The position numbers and the translations under genes are program-made. From Mycolicibacterium chubuense NBB4 (lineage in GTDB: Bacteria; Actinomycetota; Actinomycetes; Mycobacteriales; Mycobacteriaceae), in assembly GCF_000266905.1 (NCBI RefSeq), contig NC_018027.1, positions 186,001 through 250,000 of the forward strand: DNA of 64,000 nucleotides, read 5' to 3'. The notes beneath the pieces were generated by a model that saw only the letters and a program-made list of their open reading frames with translations, did not search any database and had not been told where the DNA came from. Shown piece after piece: positions 9,521 to 17,128 of the stretch; position 1 is the first letter of the stretch, and each line of letters starts with the position of its first letter.

Positions 9521-9538
9521 AGTTGACGCTCGTCAACT
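9521..9538. promoter_or_regulatory. Perfect palindrome AGTTGAC-N4-GTCAACT upstream of the double acyl-CoA dehydrogenase gene
   Basis: AGTTGACGCTCGTCAACT is a perfect inverted repeat with a 4-base centre, 22 bp before the start of the 7322-9499 gene. It shares TTGAC-N4-GTCAA with the site upstream of fadE3 (2925-2938), which suggests one regulator for both genes. The regulator is not identified. Confidence 0.55.
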
Positions 9539-9571
9539 GCAAGCTATCGCGGTCGGAGTGCGGCGGGTATG

Positions 9572-9587
9572 TGTGATTCCGGTCACA
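9572..9587. promoter_or_regulatory. CRP/FNR-type site TGTGA-N6-TCACA between the acyl-CoA dehydrogenase gene and lipC
   Basis: TGTGATTCCGGTCACA exactly matches the TGTGA-N6-TCACA consensus recognised by CRP proteins, including the mycobacterial CRP (Rv3676). It lies 82 bp upstream of lipC and 73 bp upstream of the divergent dehydrogenase start, a plausible activator position for either promoter. This is motif evidence only. Confidence 0.65.
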
Positions 9588-9668
9588 AATTGACCACGAA
9601 AGAATTCGGGTAGACAACTTGCGCCGGATTGTCCGTTTGGGTTCCGGCTGCGGGGGTACGCTCGCGCA

Positions 9669-10892
9669 ATGACGGAACGACCGGATATCCGGTACCCCGG
9701 CCCCACCTTCACGACTCGTCTTCAGTGGTTGCTGAAGGCAAGCCCCTCCGACTACATGCTGGCCGCGAGCGTCGCCTCGGCGTCCCTGCCGGTGATCGGG
9801 AAACGCCTTGAGCCCCTTGGCGCGCTGACCGCGATGGCGGTGTGGGGCTCGCGACACGCGCCGGACTTCCTCAACTCCGGGGTGAAGTCGCTGTTCGCGC
9901 CCGGTGACGAGGAGCGCAAGCAGCGCGAGCGGGACTGCACCAACGAGGTCACCGAGGCCGCGCTGCGCGGTCTGGTCTCCGCCAAGGACCTCGACATCGA
10001 CTGGCCGGCGGCCGACCCCAAGCCGCCGCTGTGGCGGATGCGTGAGCACCTGAAGAGCGTGCACAAGACCTCGGTGCGCTACGGGCCCCGGCCCGGACAG
10101 CTGCTCGACGTGTGGCGCAGGGACGACCTGCCCGCCGAACCGGCGCCGGTGCTGCTGTTCGTGCCGGGCGGTGCCTGGGTGCACGGCAGCCGCATGCTGC
10201 AGGGATACGCGCTGATGTCGCACCTGGCGCAGAAGGGCTGGGTGTGCCTGTCGATCGACTACCGGGTCGCGCCGCACCACCGCTGGCCTGCACATATCAC
10301 CGACGTCAAGACGGCGATCGCGTGGGCCAGGGCCAACGTCGACAAGTTCGGCGGAGACCGCAACTTCGTCGCGATCGCCGGGTGCTCGGCCGGCGGCCAC
10401 CTCGCCGCGCTGGCCGGTCTGACCCCCAACGACCCCGAGATGCAGGAAGAGCTGCCCGAAGGCTCGGACACCTCGGTCGACGCGGTGGTCGGCATCTACG
10501 GGCGCTACGACTGGGAAGACCGATCCACCGTCGAACGCGTCCGGTTCGTCGACTTCCTCGAACGCGTCGTCGTGCAGCGCAAGATCTCCAAGCGTCCCGA
10601 GGTGTTCCGCAACGCCTCGCCGATCGCGCGGGTGCATGCCGACGCACCGCCGTTCCTGGTCGTGCACGGCACCGGCGACAGCGTGATCCCCGTCGCCCAG
10701 GCGCAGAGCTTCGTCGAACGCCTGCGCGCCGTGTCGCGATCGGTGGTGGGCTACCTCGAACTCCCCGGTGCCGGCCACGCGTTCGACATGACCGACGGTG
10801 CCCGCACCGGTGCGGCGTCCACGGCGATCGGCTTGTTCCTCAACCACATCCACCGAAACCGAAGCCTCATCGGGGCGAAAGAGGTTATATAG
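9669..10892 (+). CDS. lipC: Esterase LipC
   Basis: This 407-residue alpha/beta hydrolase matches M. tuberculosis LipC (Rv0220) in length and in its neighbour, a WS/DGAT gene. The oxyanion region is PGGAWVHGSR near residue 163. The nucleophile Ser240 lies in AGCSAGGHL, an acid candidate in VHGTGDSVIP and the His in PGAGHAFDM. The N-terminal 150 residues are the extra domain of this subfamily. LipC is described as a surface-associated short-chain esterase. Only 28 bp separate its end from the WS/DGAT start, so the two are probably co-transcribed. A CRP-type site lies upstream. Confidence 0.85.
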   Translation: MTERPDIRYPGPTFTTRLQWLLKASPSDYMLAASVASASLPVIGKRLEPLGALTAMAVWGSRHAPDFLNSGVKSLFAPGDEERKQRERDCTNEVTEAALRGLVSAKDLDIDWPAADPKPPLWRMREHLKSVHKTSVRYGPRPGQLLDVWRRDDLPAEPAPVLLFVPGGAWVHGSRMLQGYALMSHLAQKGWVCLSIDYRVAPHHRWPAHITDVKTAIAWARANVDKFGGDRNFVAIAGCSAGGHLAALAGLTPNDPEMQEELPEGSDTSVDAVVGIYGRYDWEDRSTVERVRFVDFLERVVVQRKISKRPEVFRNASPIARVHADAPPFLVVHGTGDSVIPVAQAQSFVERLRAVSRSVVGYLELPGAGHAFDMTDGARTGAASTAIGLFLNHIHRNRSLIGAKEVI

Positions 10893-10920
10893 GACGCCTC
10901 CGGACCGGGGAGGTGTCGCG

Positions 10921-12339
10921 GTGAAAAGGCTTCGTGGTTGGGACGCTGTGCTGTTGTACAGCGAAACCCCCAACGTACACATGCACACGCTGAAGTTGGC
11001 GGTGATCGAACTCGACGGTCTGAACGGTGCGAAGTTCGGGGTCGAAGAGCTCCGCAAGGTCATCCACAGCCGGCTCTACAAGCTCGACCCGTTCCGCTAT
11101 GAACTGATCGACATCCCGTTCAAGTTCCACCACCCGATGTGGCGGGAGAACGCCGAGGTCGACCTGGACTATCACGTCCGGCCCTACCGCGTGGACGCCC
11201 CGGGCGGGCGTCGTCAGCTCGACGAGGCCGTCGGCCGGCTCGCCAGCACCCCGCTGGATCGCAGCCGTCCGCTGTGGGAGATGTACCTGATCGAAGGGCT
11301 GGCGGGCGGCCGCATCGCGGTGCTCGGCAAGATCCACCACGCGCTGGCCGACGGTGTCGCGTCGGCGAATCTGCTTGCTCGCGGCATGGATCTGCAGGAG
11401 GGTTCGCAGGCCGACCGCGACTCCTACGCGACCGACCCGGCTCCGTCGAGGGGGGAGCTGGTGCGGTCGGCGTTCGGGGATCACCTCCGCCAGATCGCGC
11501 GGCTCCCGGCGACGGTGCGCTACACCGCGCAGGGCGTCCGGCGGGTCCGGGAGAGCCCGCACAAGCTGTCGCCGGAACTCACCCGCCCGTTCACTCCGCC
11601 GCCGACGTTCATGAACCACATGCTCGACGCGACGCGCCGGTTCGCCACCGCGACGCTGGCGCTGGCCGACGTCAAGGAGACCGCCAAGCACCTGGGCGTG
11701 ACGATCAACGACATGGTGCTGGCGATCTCGGCCGGCGCCTTGCGAAAGCTGTTGCTGCAGTACGACGGCCACGCGGATCATCCGCTGCTGGCGTCGGTGC
11801 CGGTCAGCTTCGACTTCTCCCCGGACCGGATCTCGGGCAACTACTTCACCGGCGTGCTGGTGAGCCTTCCGGTGGACGTCGAGGACCCCTTGAAGCGGGT
11901 CAGCGCCGCCCACGACGCCGCGGCCGCGGGCAAGGAGAGCAACAACCTCATCGGGCCCGAACTGGTCAGCCGGTGGTCGGCGTACTTCCCGCCCGCCCCC
12001 GCCGAGGCCATGTTCCGCTGGCTGTCCAACAAGGACGGGCAGAACAAGGTGATGAACCTGCCGATCTCCAACGTGCCGGGGCCCAGGGAACGCGCGCGGG
12101 TCGGTGGTGCGCTGGTGACCGAGATCTATTCGGTCGGCCCCCTGACCGCGGGCAGCGGACTCAACATCACTGTGTGGAGCTACGTCGACCAGCTCAACAT
12201 CTCCGTGCTCTCAGATGGCAAGACGCTCAACGACCCTCACGAGCTCACCGACGCGATGGTCGAGGCGTTCGTCGAGATCCGCGGCGCCGCAGGGCTTTCC
12301 ACGCAGCTGACGGTCGTCGACACCGCGATGGCCCCCTAA
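10921..12339 (+). CDS. WS/DGAT wax ester synthase / diacylglycerol acyltransferase (Rv0221-like)
   Basis: This 472-residue protein carries the catalytic motif HHALADG at residues 139-145. Later family segments include NDMVLAISAGALRKLL and PISNVPGPRERARVGGA. It would esterify diacylglycerol or fatty alcohol with acyl-CoA to make storage lipid at the membrane. The GTG start at 10921 is supported by GGGGAGG 7 bases upstream; an upstream in-frame ATG at 10798 lies inside lipC. Its TAA stop lies within a long palindrome that also contains the stop of the convergent gene. Confidence 0.87.
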   Translation: MKRLRGWDAVLLYSETPNVHMHTLKLAVIELDGLNGAKFGVEELRKVIHSRLYKLDPFRYELIDIPFKFHHPMWRENAEVDLDYHVRPYRVDAPGGRRQLDEAVGRLASTPLDRSRPLWEMYLIEGLAGGRIAVLGKIHHALADGVASANLLARGMDLQEGSQADRDSYATDPAPSRGELVRSAFGDHLRQIARLPATVRYTAQGVRRVRESPHKLSPELTRPFTPPPTFMNHMLDATRRFATATLALADVKETAKHLGVTINDMVLAISAGALRKLLLQYDGHADHPLLASVPVSFDFSPDRISGNYFTGVLVSLPVDVEDPLKRVSAAHDAAAAGKESNNLIGPELVSRWSAYFPPAPAEAMFRWLSNKDGQNKVMNLPISNVPGPRERARVGGALVTEIYSVGPLTAGSGLNITVWSYVDQLNISVLSDGKTLNDPHELTDAMVEAFVEIRGAAGLSTQLTVVDTAMAP

Positions 12340-12414
12340 CCCCGCCGAAATTGCATTCCACGCGCCGAAAAGTGCGAAAGGGCCGCGTGGAATGCAATTT
12401 CGGCGGGGTTAGGG
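12334..12414. repeat. Perfect 31-bp-arm palindrome containing both stop codons of two convergent genes
   Basis: The arms 12334-12364 and 12384-12414 are perfect reverse complements around a 19-base spacer. The arm core reads CCGCCGAAATTGCATTCC and then ACGCG. The TAA of the WS/DGAT gene (12337-12339) and that of the convergent lipase gene (12409-12411) sit symmetrically in the two arms. The same element occurs at 27100-27166. It can form a strong hairpin in RNA from either strand and probably serves as a bidirectional transcript end, although it lacks a U-tract. Confidence 0.9.
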
Positions 12415-13674
12415 TCGGGCGGCGGGGAGGTCAGGCGGCGTTCGCGTCGTTCTTGGGCGTTTGGCCTGCACCCACGACAGGAACTCCTCGACCGCCTGTG
12501 CGGTGTAGTGCGCCCGGGGCGAGCCGTAGTAGAAGTCGAAGGCGTGCTGGGCGTGCGGAATCTCGGCGTACACCACCGGCGACGTGGACACCTCTCGCAG
12601 CGCCTCGACGAACTCCCTGCCTTCGGGCACCGGGATGATCGAGTCGTCCCGGCCGTGCAGGACGAAGAACGGCGGTGCGTCCGGGCGTACCAGGAACCGC
12701 GGCGACGCGTTGACGTAGAGCTGATGATCCGCGGTGATCGACCGCTTGACCACGAACTTCTGCAGGAACGCGATGAATTCCCGGCGCCCGTTGCCCCGCC
12801 CGGACACCCAGTCGTAGCGCCCGTAGACGGGCACCGCGGCCACCACCGAGGTGTCGGCGTCCTCGAAGCCGGGCTGGAACTGCGGGTCGTCGGACGTCAG
12901 CGCCGCCAGGGCGGACAGGTGCCCGCCCGCCGATCCGCCGCTGATCGCCACGAAGTCCGGATCGCCGCCGTACTCGGCGATGTGCTCCTTGATCCACGCC
13001 AGCGCCCGCTTGACGTCGACGATGTGGTCGGGCCAGGTGTGGCGCGGGCTGACGCGGTAGTCGATCGACACGCACACCCAGCCGTGGTCGGCGAGATGGC
13101 TCAGCAACGGGTAAGCCTGCGGCCGGCGCATGCCGATGGCCCAGGCGCCACCCGGAACCTGAAGCAGCACAGGCGCTTTGCCGTCGCGGGGTAGGTCTGC
13201 GCGGCGCCAGATGTCGGCTCGGTTGACCCGGCCGTGCGGTCCGTACTGCACCGTGTGCTCGACGTAACGGCGGCGAATCACGTCGTTGGGGAAGACGCCG
13301 ACCAGCCGCCGCCTGGTCGATTTCGCCGCCTCGGCGATCTCTTGATAGTCCTCGCCGAGCGCCTCGCGCAGCGGCTCCTCGAAGTGTGGCTGCGCGGCGA
13401 CGTTGCGGTGGTGGATCACCCACAGCAGACCCCACGCGACCGCGGTGAGCACCATCGCGAGCCGGCCGCGGACTCCCCGGAAGTCGCCGCGCAGGCCGCG
13501 GCGCACCGCGTCGAGCATGGAGCCCGCCAGGTAGAGCGCCGACATCTCCGACGTCGGCCACCCGAACGCGAACACCGGGATGGTCGGGTAGCCCTCGCGG
13601 GCCAGCGGACGCACGCCGTTGGCGGCGTTGAGCAGTTCCGCGACGGCTCGGAGCAGGGGTCGGCGCTTAGCCAT
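12409..13674 (-). CDS. LipC-like alpha/beta-hydrolase esterase
   Basis: This 421-residue hydrolase resembles LipC. Shared segments include PGGAWAIGMRRPQAYPLLSHL, WVCVSIDYRVSPRHTWPDH and the nucleophile motif SGGSAGGHL with Ser248. The acid candidate is in LHGRDDSIIP and the His in PHAQHAFDF. A hydrophobic stretch near residues 68-85 (VLTAVAWGLLWVIHH) could be a membrane anchor. It lies convergent to lipC-WS/DGAT and overlaps the downstream end of the acyl-CoA ligase gene by 8 bp, so it probably shares that transcript. It looks like a duplicate esterase acting on the lipids handled by the neighbouring ligase and acyltransferase. Confidence 0.83.
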   Translation of the reverse strand: MAKRRPLLRAVAELLNAANGVRPLAREGYPTIPVFAFGWPTSEMSALYLAGSMLDAVRRGLRGDFRGVRGRLAMVLTAVAWGLLWVIHHRNVAAQPHFEEPLREALGEDYQEIAEAAKSTRRRLVGVFPNDVIRRRYVEHTVQYGPHGRVNRADIWRRADLPRDGKAPVLLQVPGGAWAIGMRRPQAYPLLSHLADHGWVCVSIDYRVSPRHTWPDHIVDVKRALAWIKEHIAEYGGDPDFVAISGGSAGGHLSALAALTSDDPQFQPGFEDADTSVVAAVPVYGRYDWVSGRGNGRREFIAFLQKFVVKRSITADHQLYVNASPRFLVRPDAPPFFVLHGRDDSIIPVPEGREFVEALREVSTSPVVYAEIPHAQHAFDFYYGSPRAHYTAQAVEEFLSWVQAKRPRTTRTPPDLPAARP

Positions 13675-15310
13675 TCTCGATTCGGTCCTGTAGGTCCTTG
13701 CGGGAGATCTTTCCGGTGATGCTACGGGGCAATTCGTCGAGCACCGTGATCGCCCGTGGCACTTTGTAGTTGGCCAGGTTTTCCCGGACGTAAACCTTGA
13801 GATCGTCCGCGGTGGCCGCGACGCCCGGCCGCAGCACGACGAAGGCCTCCAGCCGCTGGCCGAACTTCTCGTCGTCGACGCCGAGCACGGTGGCCTCGGC
13901 CACGTCGTCGTGGGCGGCCAGCGTCTTCTCCACCTCGATCGGGTACACGTTCTCCCCGCCCGAGACGATCATCTCGTCGTCGCGGCCCACGACGAAGAGC
14001 CGTCCTTCGCCGTCGAGGTAACCGACGTCGCCCGAGGACATGAACCCCTCGTGGAACTTCTTCGTCTTGCCTGAGGTGTAGCCGTCGAACTGCGTCGAGT
14101 TGCGCACGTAGATGCTGCCGACCTCGCCGGCGGGCACCTCCTGCATGTCGGCGTCGAGGATCCGGATCTGCGTGCCGTCGGCCGGCCTGCCCGCGGTGTC
14201 CGGCGCGGCCCGCAGGTCGCGCGGTGTCGCGGTCGCGATCATGCCCGCTTCGGTGGCGTTGTAGTTGTTGTAGATGATGTCTCCGAACCGGTCCATGAAG
14301 GAGACGACCACGTCGGGCCGCATCCGCGACCCCGAGGCCGCGGCGAACCGCAGCGAGCGGCCGCTGTAGCGGTCGAGGACCTCGTCGGGCAGGTCCATGA
14401 TGCGGTCGAACATGACCGGGACCACGCACAGACCCGTGGCGCGGTGGCGGTCGACCAGATCCAGCGTCGCCTCGGGGTCGAACTTGCGGCGGGTGATGAT
14501 CGTGCACGCCATCGACGCCGCGAACGCCAGCTGCGAGAAGCCCCAGGCGTGGAACATCGGCGCCGCGACGACGACCGACTGCTCGGCCCGCCACGGGGTG
14601 CGGTCGAGGATCGCCTTGAGCACGCTCGGGTCGCCGCCGGAGTGACTGGCACCCTTGGGCGTCCCGGTGGTGCCCGAGGTCAGCAGGATCACCCGGCTCT
14701 TGGTCAGCGAGCGTGCCGGCTCCTGCCCGTCGTGGGCGGTGATCATGTCCTCGACGGTCGGGTGCTCGCCGGCGGTGTCGCTCCACGCGACGATGCGGGC
14801 GGTCTCGGGCCGGTCGGCCAGCGCGCGGTCGACGGACTCGGTGAACTCCTCGTCGTAGATGACGGCGAGCGTTCTGCCCTCGCCTTCGCGCGCGACGACC
14901 TCGGCCAGCGCCGGACCGGCGAACGAGGTGTTGAGCAGCAGCACGTCGGCGCCGATGCGGTTGGCGGCGATCAGCGCGTCGACGAAGCCGCGGTGGTTGC
15001 GGGCCATCAGCCCGATCACCTCGGGCTGCCCCTCCGGCAGCGCCTGCAGGGCGGCGGCCAGCGCGTCGGCCCGCCGGTCGATCTGCCGCCACGTCAGGAT
15101 GCCGAGCTCGTCGACCAGGCCGGCCCGGTCCGGGCACCGCGCCGCGGCCGCGGCGAATCCGGAGGTGACGGCCATGTTCTCCCGCGACATGGCAGAGGCG
15201 ATGCGCAGGTACTTGTCGGGCCGCATCGGCGCGATGACGCCCGCGCGCACCATCGTGGACAGCAGGCCGAGAGCGCTGGTGAGCGGGTCCGTCAGTCCCA
15301 TGAGCGTCAT
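13667..15310 (-). CDS. Fatty-acyl-CoA ligase (FadD family)
   Basis: This 547-residue adenylate-forming enzyme has the P-loop LLTSGTTGTPKGASHSG, the YNATEAGM motif, the hinge region SSGDVGYLDGEGRLFVVGRDDE, SGGENVYPIEVE, and the C-terminal catalytic Lys in SITGKISRKDL. It would activate a fatty acid to acyl-AMP and then to acyl-CoA. The frame could start at 15355, inside the preceding acyltransferase gene. I prefer the ATG at 15310, just after that gene's stop at 15315-15317. It lies in a minus-strand set with the acyltransferase upstream and the LipC-like esterase downstream. A KstR-type site precedes the first gene of this set. Confidence 0.85.
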   Translation of the reverse strand: MTLMGLTDPLTSALGLLSTMVRAGVIAPMRPDKYLRIASAMSRENMAVTSGFAAAAARCPDRAGLVDELGILTWRQIDRRADALAAALQALPEGQPEVIGLMARNHRGFVDALIAANRIGADVLLLNTSFAGPALAEVVAREGEGRTLAVIYDEEFTESVDRALADRPETARIVAWSDTAGEHPTVEDMITAHDGQEPARSLTKSRVILLTSGTTGTPKGASHSGGDPSVLKAILDRTPWRAEQSVVVAAPMFHAWGFSQLAFAASMACTIITRRKFDPEATLDLVDRHRATGLCVVPVMFDRIMDLPDEVLDRYSGRSLRFAAASGSRMRPDVVVSFMDRFGDIIYNNYNATEAGMIATATPRDLRAAPDTAGRPADGTQIRILDADMQEVPAGEVGSIYVRNSTQFDGYTSGKTKKFHEGFMSSGDVGYLDGEGRLFVVGRDDEMIVSGGENVYPIEVEKTLAAHDDVAEATVLGVDDEKFGQRLEAFVVLRPGVAATADDLKVYVRENLANYKVPRAITVLDELPRSITGKISRKDLQDRIENG

Positions 15311-15314
15311 GAGA

Positions 15315-16130
15315 TCAGCCCAGCACCGGCAGCCGGCGCTCCTTGGCGAGTTCATCGAGGGCGCGCTGCATCACCCGCCGCACGTGCGCGTCGACCTCGT
15401 CGACGTCGGGGTCCTCGCCGAACTCGGCCACGATGTCGATCGGGGGCAGCGCCTTCATGGTGATCTTGGTCGGCAGGGGAACATTGACGGGCAGCACCAC
15501 CGACAAGCCGAACGGGAAACCGAACGACACCGGCAGGATCTTGGTGCGGAACGCCCGCGCGATCGGCCCGAGCGCCTTGGCGATCTCGGTGCCGCGGGTG
15601 AGGAACAGCTGGCTCTCCTGGCCACCGATCGAGACGGTCGGGACGATGGGCACCCCGCTGTTCAGCGCCGCGCGCACGTACCCCGTCCGGCCGCCGAAGT
15701 CGATCTTGTTCGCCGACAGCGTCGGCCGGTACACGTCGTAGTCACCGCCCGGGAAGACGACCACGACGCCGCCGGAGCGCAGTGCCTCGTCCGCGTTCTC
15801 GTGGCTGGCCGGGATGAACCCGGTCTTCTTGAAGAACACCCCGCTCGGGCCCACCATCAGCATGTCGTGCGACAGCGTGTACACCGGCCGGTCGAACCCG
15901 AACTTCTCGTAGAAACCCGAGGCGAACACCGGAACGTCCATCGCGAACAGGCCACCGGAGTGGTTGGCGACCACCAGCGCGCCGCCGGCCGGGAAGTTCT
16001 CCAGCCCCCGCACCTCGGCGCGGTGGTAGCCCTTGAGGAAGGGCCGCAGCACGCTCATCACCCGCTCGGTCAGGGCCGGATCCCATTTGGTGATCTCGGA
16101 CGGCTTCTCGGTGCTGTCGGTCGAGCTCAC
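15315..16130 (-). CDS. LPLAT/MGAT-like acyltransferase
   Basis: This 271-residue acyltransferase of the lysophospholipid/monoacylglycerol acyltransferase type has the conserved His in ANHSGGLFAMD (His57, Asp65). The Asp is 8 residues after His rather than in the usual HX4D spacing, as in MGAT-like relatives. FPGGDYDVYRP near residue 124 matches the second acyltransferase motif. No clear transmembrane helix is seen. It would acylate a glycerolipid and probably feeds the WS/DGAT nearby. Its start is 30 bp from a KstR-type operator. Confidence 0.8.
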   Translation of the reverse strand: MSSTDSTEKPSEITKWDPALTERVMSVLRPFLKGYHRAEVRGLENFPAGGALVVANHSGGLFAMDVPVFASGFYEKFGFDRPVYTLSHDMLMVGPSGVFFKKTGFIPASHENADEALRSGGVVVVFPGGDYDVYRPTLSANKIDFGGRTGYVRAALNSGVPIVPTVSIGGQESQLFLTRGTEIAKALGPIARAFRTKILPVSFGFPFGLSVVLPVNVPLPTKITMKALPPIDIVAEFGEDPDVDEVDAHVRRVMQRALDELAKERRLPVLG

Positions 16131-16160
16131 GGCGGCCCCCTCGAGGCTGATACGTAGGAC

Positions 16161-16174
16161 TGGAACATGTTCTA
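16161..16174. promoter_or_regulatory. KstR-type operator upstream of the acyltransferase-ligase-esterase genes
   Basis: TGGAACATGTTCTA matches the published KstR consensus TnnAACnnGTTnnA exactly. It sits in a wider near-palindrome (ACTgGAACATGTTCtAGT). The site is 30 bp upstream of the 15315-16130 start, in the 79-bp gap after the SDR gene. KstR is the TetR repressor of cholesterol catabolism genes, relieved by sterol-CoA intermediates. The match is strong but rests on sequence alone. Confidence 0.75.
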
Positions 16175-16209
16175 GTTTTCCGAGTGTACCCGCTGCTCAC
16201 GGCACCCAA

Positions 16210-16890
16210 TCACCATGGAGTGGACGACAGCTGTGACTTGACGCCGCGCGTGAGCTCGTCGGCCAGGATCTCCGGCGCACCGGCGAACAGCCCCTCGAGT
16301 GCCTGCTCGGCGACGACGCCGGGATCGGTCTTCTGCCCCGCCGGAACGTCTTTGACCATGTCGGTGTCCATGTAGCCGACGTGCAGGGCCGCCACGTGAA
16401 CGCCCCGGGGCGCGAGCTCCTCGCGCACCGCGTCCGTCAGTGCCCACGCCGCCGCCTTCGCGGCCGAATACGCGCCGCTGGTCGCCGGGTGCAGCCACGA
16501 CAGCACCGACAGGACGTTGAGGATCGCGCCGCCGCCGTTGCGTTCCACGATCGGCGCGAACGCCCGGACCACGTTCAGCGTGCCGAAGTAGTGCGTCTCC
16601 ATCTCGAGGCGGATGTCGTCGATCGAACCCTCCAGCAGGTCGGCGCGGGTGGACACGCCCGCGTTGTTCACGACGACGGTGACATCGGAGGCGAGCTCGG
16701 AAGCGCGGCGGACCGACTCGGGGTCGGTGATGTCCAGCTGGATCGGCACGACGCCGTCGAGGTCGATGGTCTCCGGCCTGCGTGCGGCGGCGTACACCTT
16801 CGCCCCCCGGGCGACGAGTTGCTCGGCGAAGCGGCGGCCGAGGCCGCGGTTGGCTCCGGTGACCAGTGCGGTGACGTGTTCGGTGTTCAT
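16210..16890 (-). CDS. Short-chain dehydrogenase/reductase
   Basis: This 226-residue classical SDR has the cofactor motif TGANRGLG near residue 11, the NNAG motif (VVVNNAGVST), and the active-site YSAAK. It would oxidise or reduce a hydroxyl or keto group with NAD(P)H. The frame extends to 16971, but the ATG at 16890 has AGGAG in front and starts directly at the Rossmann strand. It is divergent from the AraC-type regulator gene, with a perfect 13-bp inverted repeat in the 238-bp gap, so the regulator may control it. Substrate unknown. Confidence 0.85.
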   Translation of the reverse strand: MNTEHVTALVTGANRGLGRRFAEQLVARGAKVYAAARRPETIDLDGVVPIQLDITDPESVRRASELASDVTVVVNNAGVSTRADLLEGSIDDIRLEMETHYFGTLNVVRAFAPIVERNGGGAILNVLSVLSWLHPATSGAYSAAKAAAWALTDAVREELAPRGVHVAALHVGYMDTDMVKDVPAGQKTDPGVVAEQALEGLFAGAPEILADELTRGVKSQLSSTPW

Positions 16891-17019
16891 GGTGTTCTCC
16901 TCGGGGTGTGGGACTTGGGTATAGTCTGCTGAACGCAGGTAGGGCGCCGTTACGTCCCGGACGACGCGCAAACCTCGGAAAGGCCGCCCGCCACGGCGCG
17001 GCGCTGTAGGTTCGAGGCA

Positions 17020-17053
17020 CTATGGCGGAACCTGGTCGGGGGTTCCGCCATAG
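17020..17053. repeat. 13-bp perfect inverted repeat between divergent SDR and AraC-type genes
   Basis: CTATGGCGGAACC (17020-17032) and its exact reverse complement (17041-17053) flank an 8-base spacer. The remainder of the 16891-17128 gap shows no gene. The repeat may be an operator for the adjacent regulator or a leader hairpin; the long arms favour a hairpin. Confidence 0.6.
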
Positions 17054-17128
17054 GTCTGTCCGGGGCCCGTGCACTGCAGCAGGAAATGTCATGTCGCTGG
17101 CGGGGCCGGCCGACGATACTCGGTCAAC

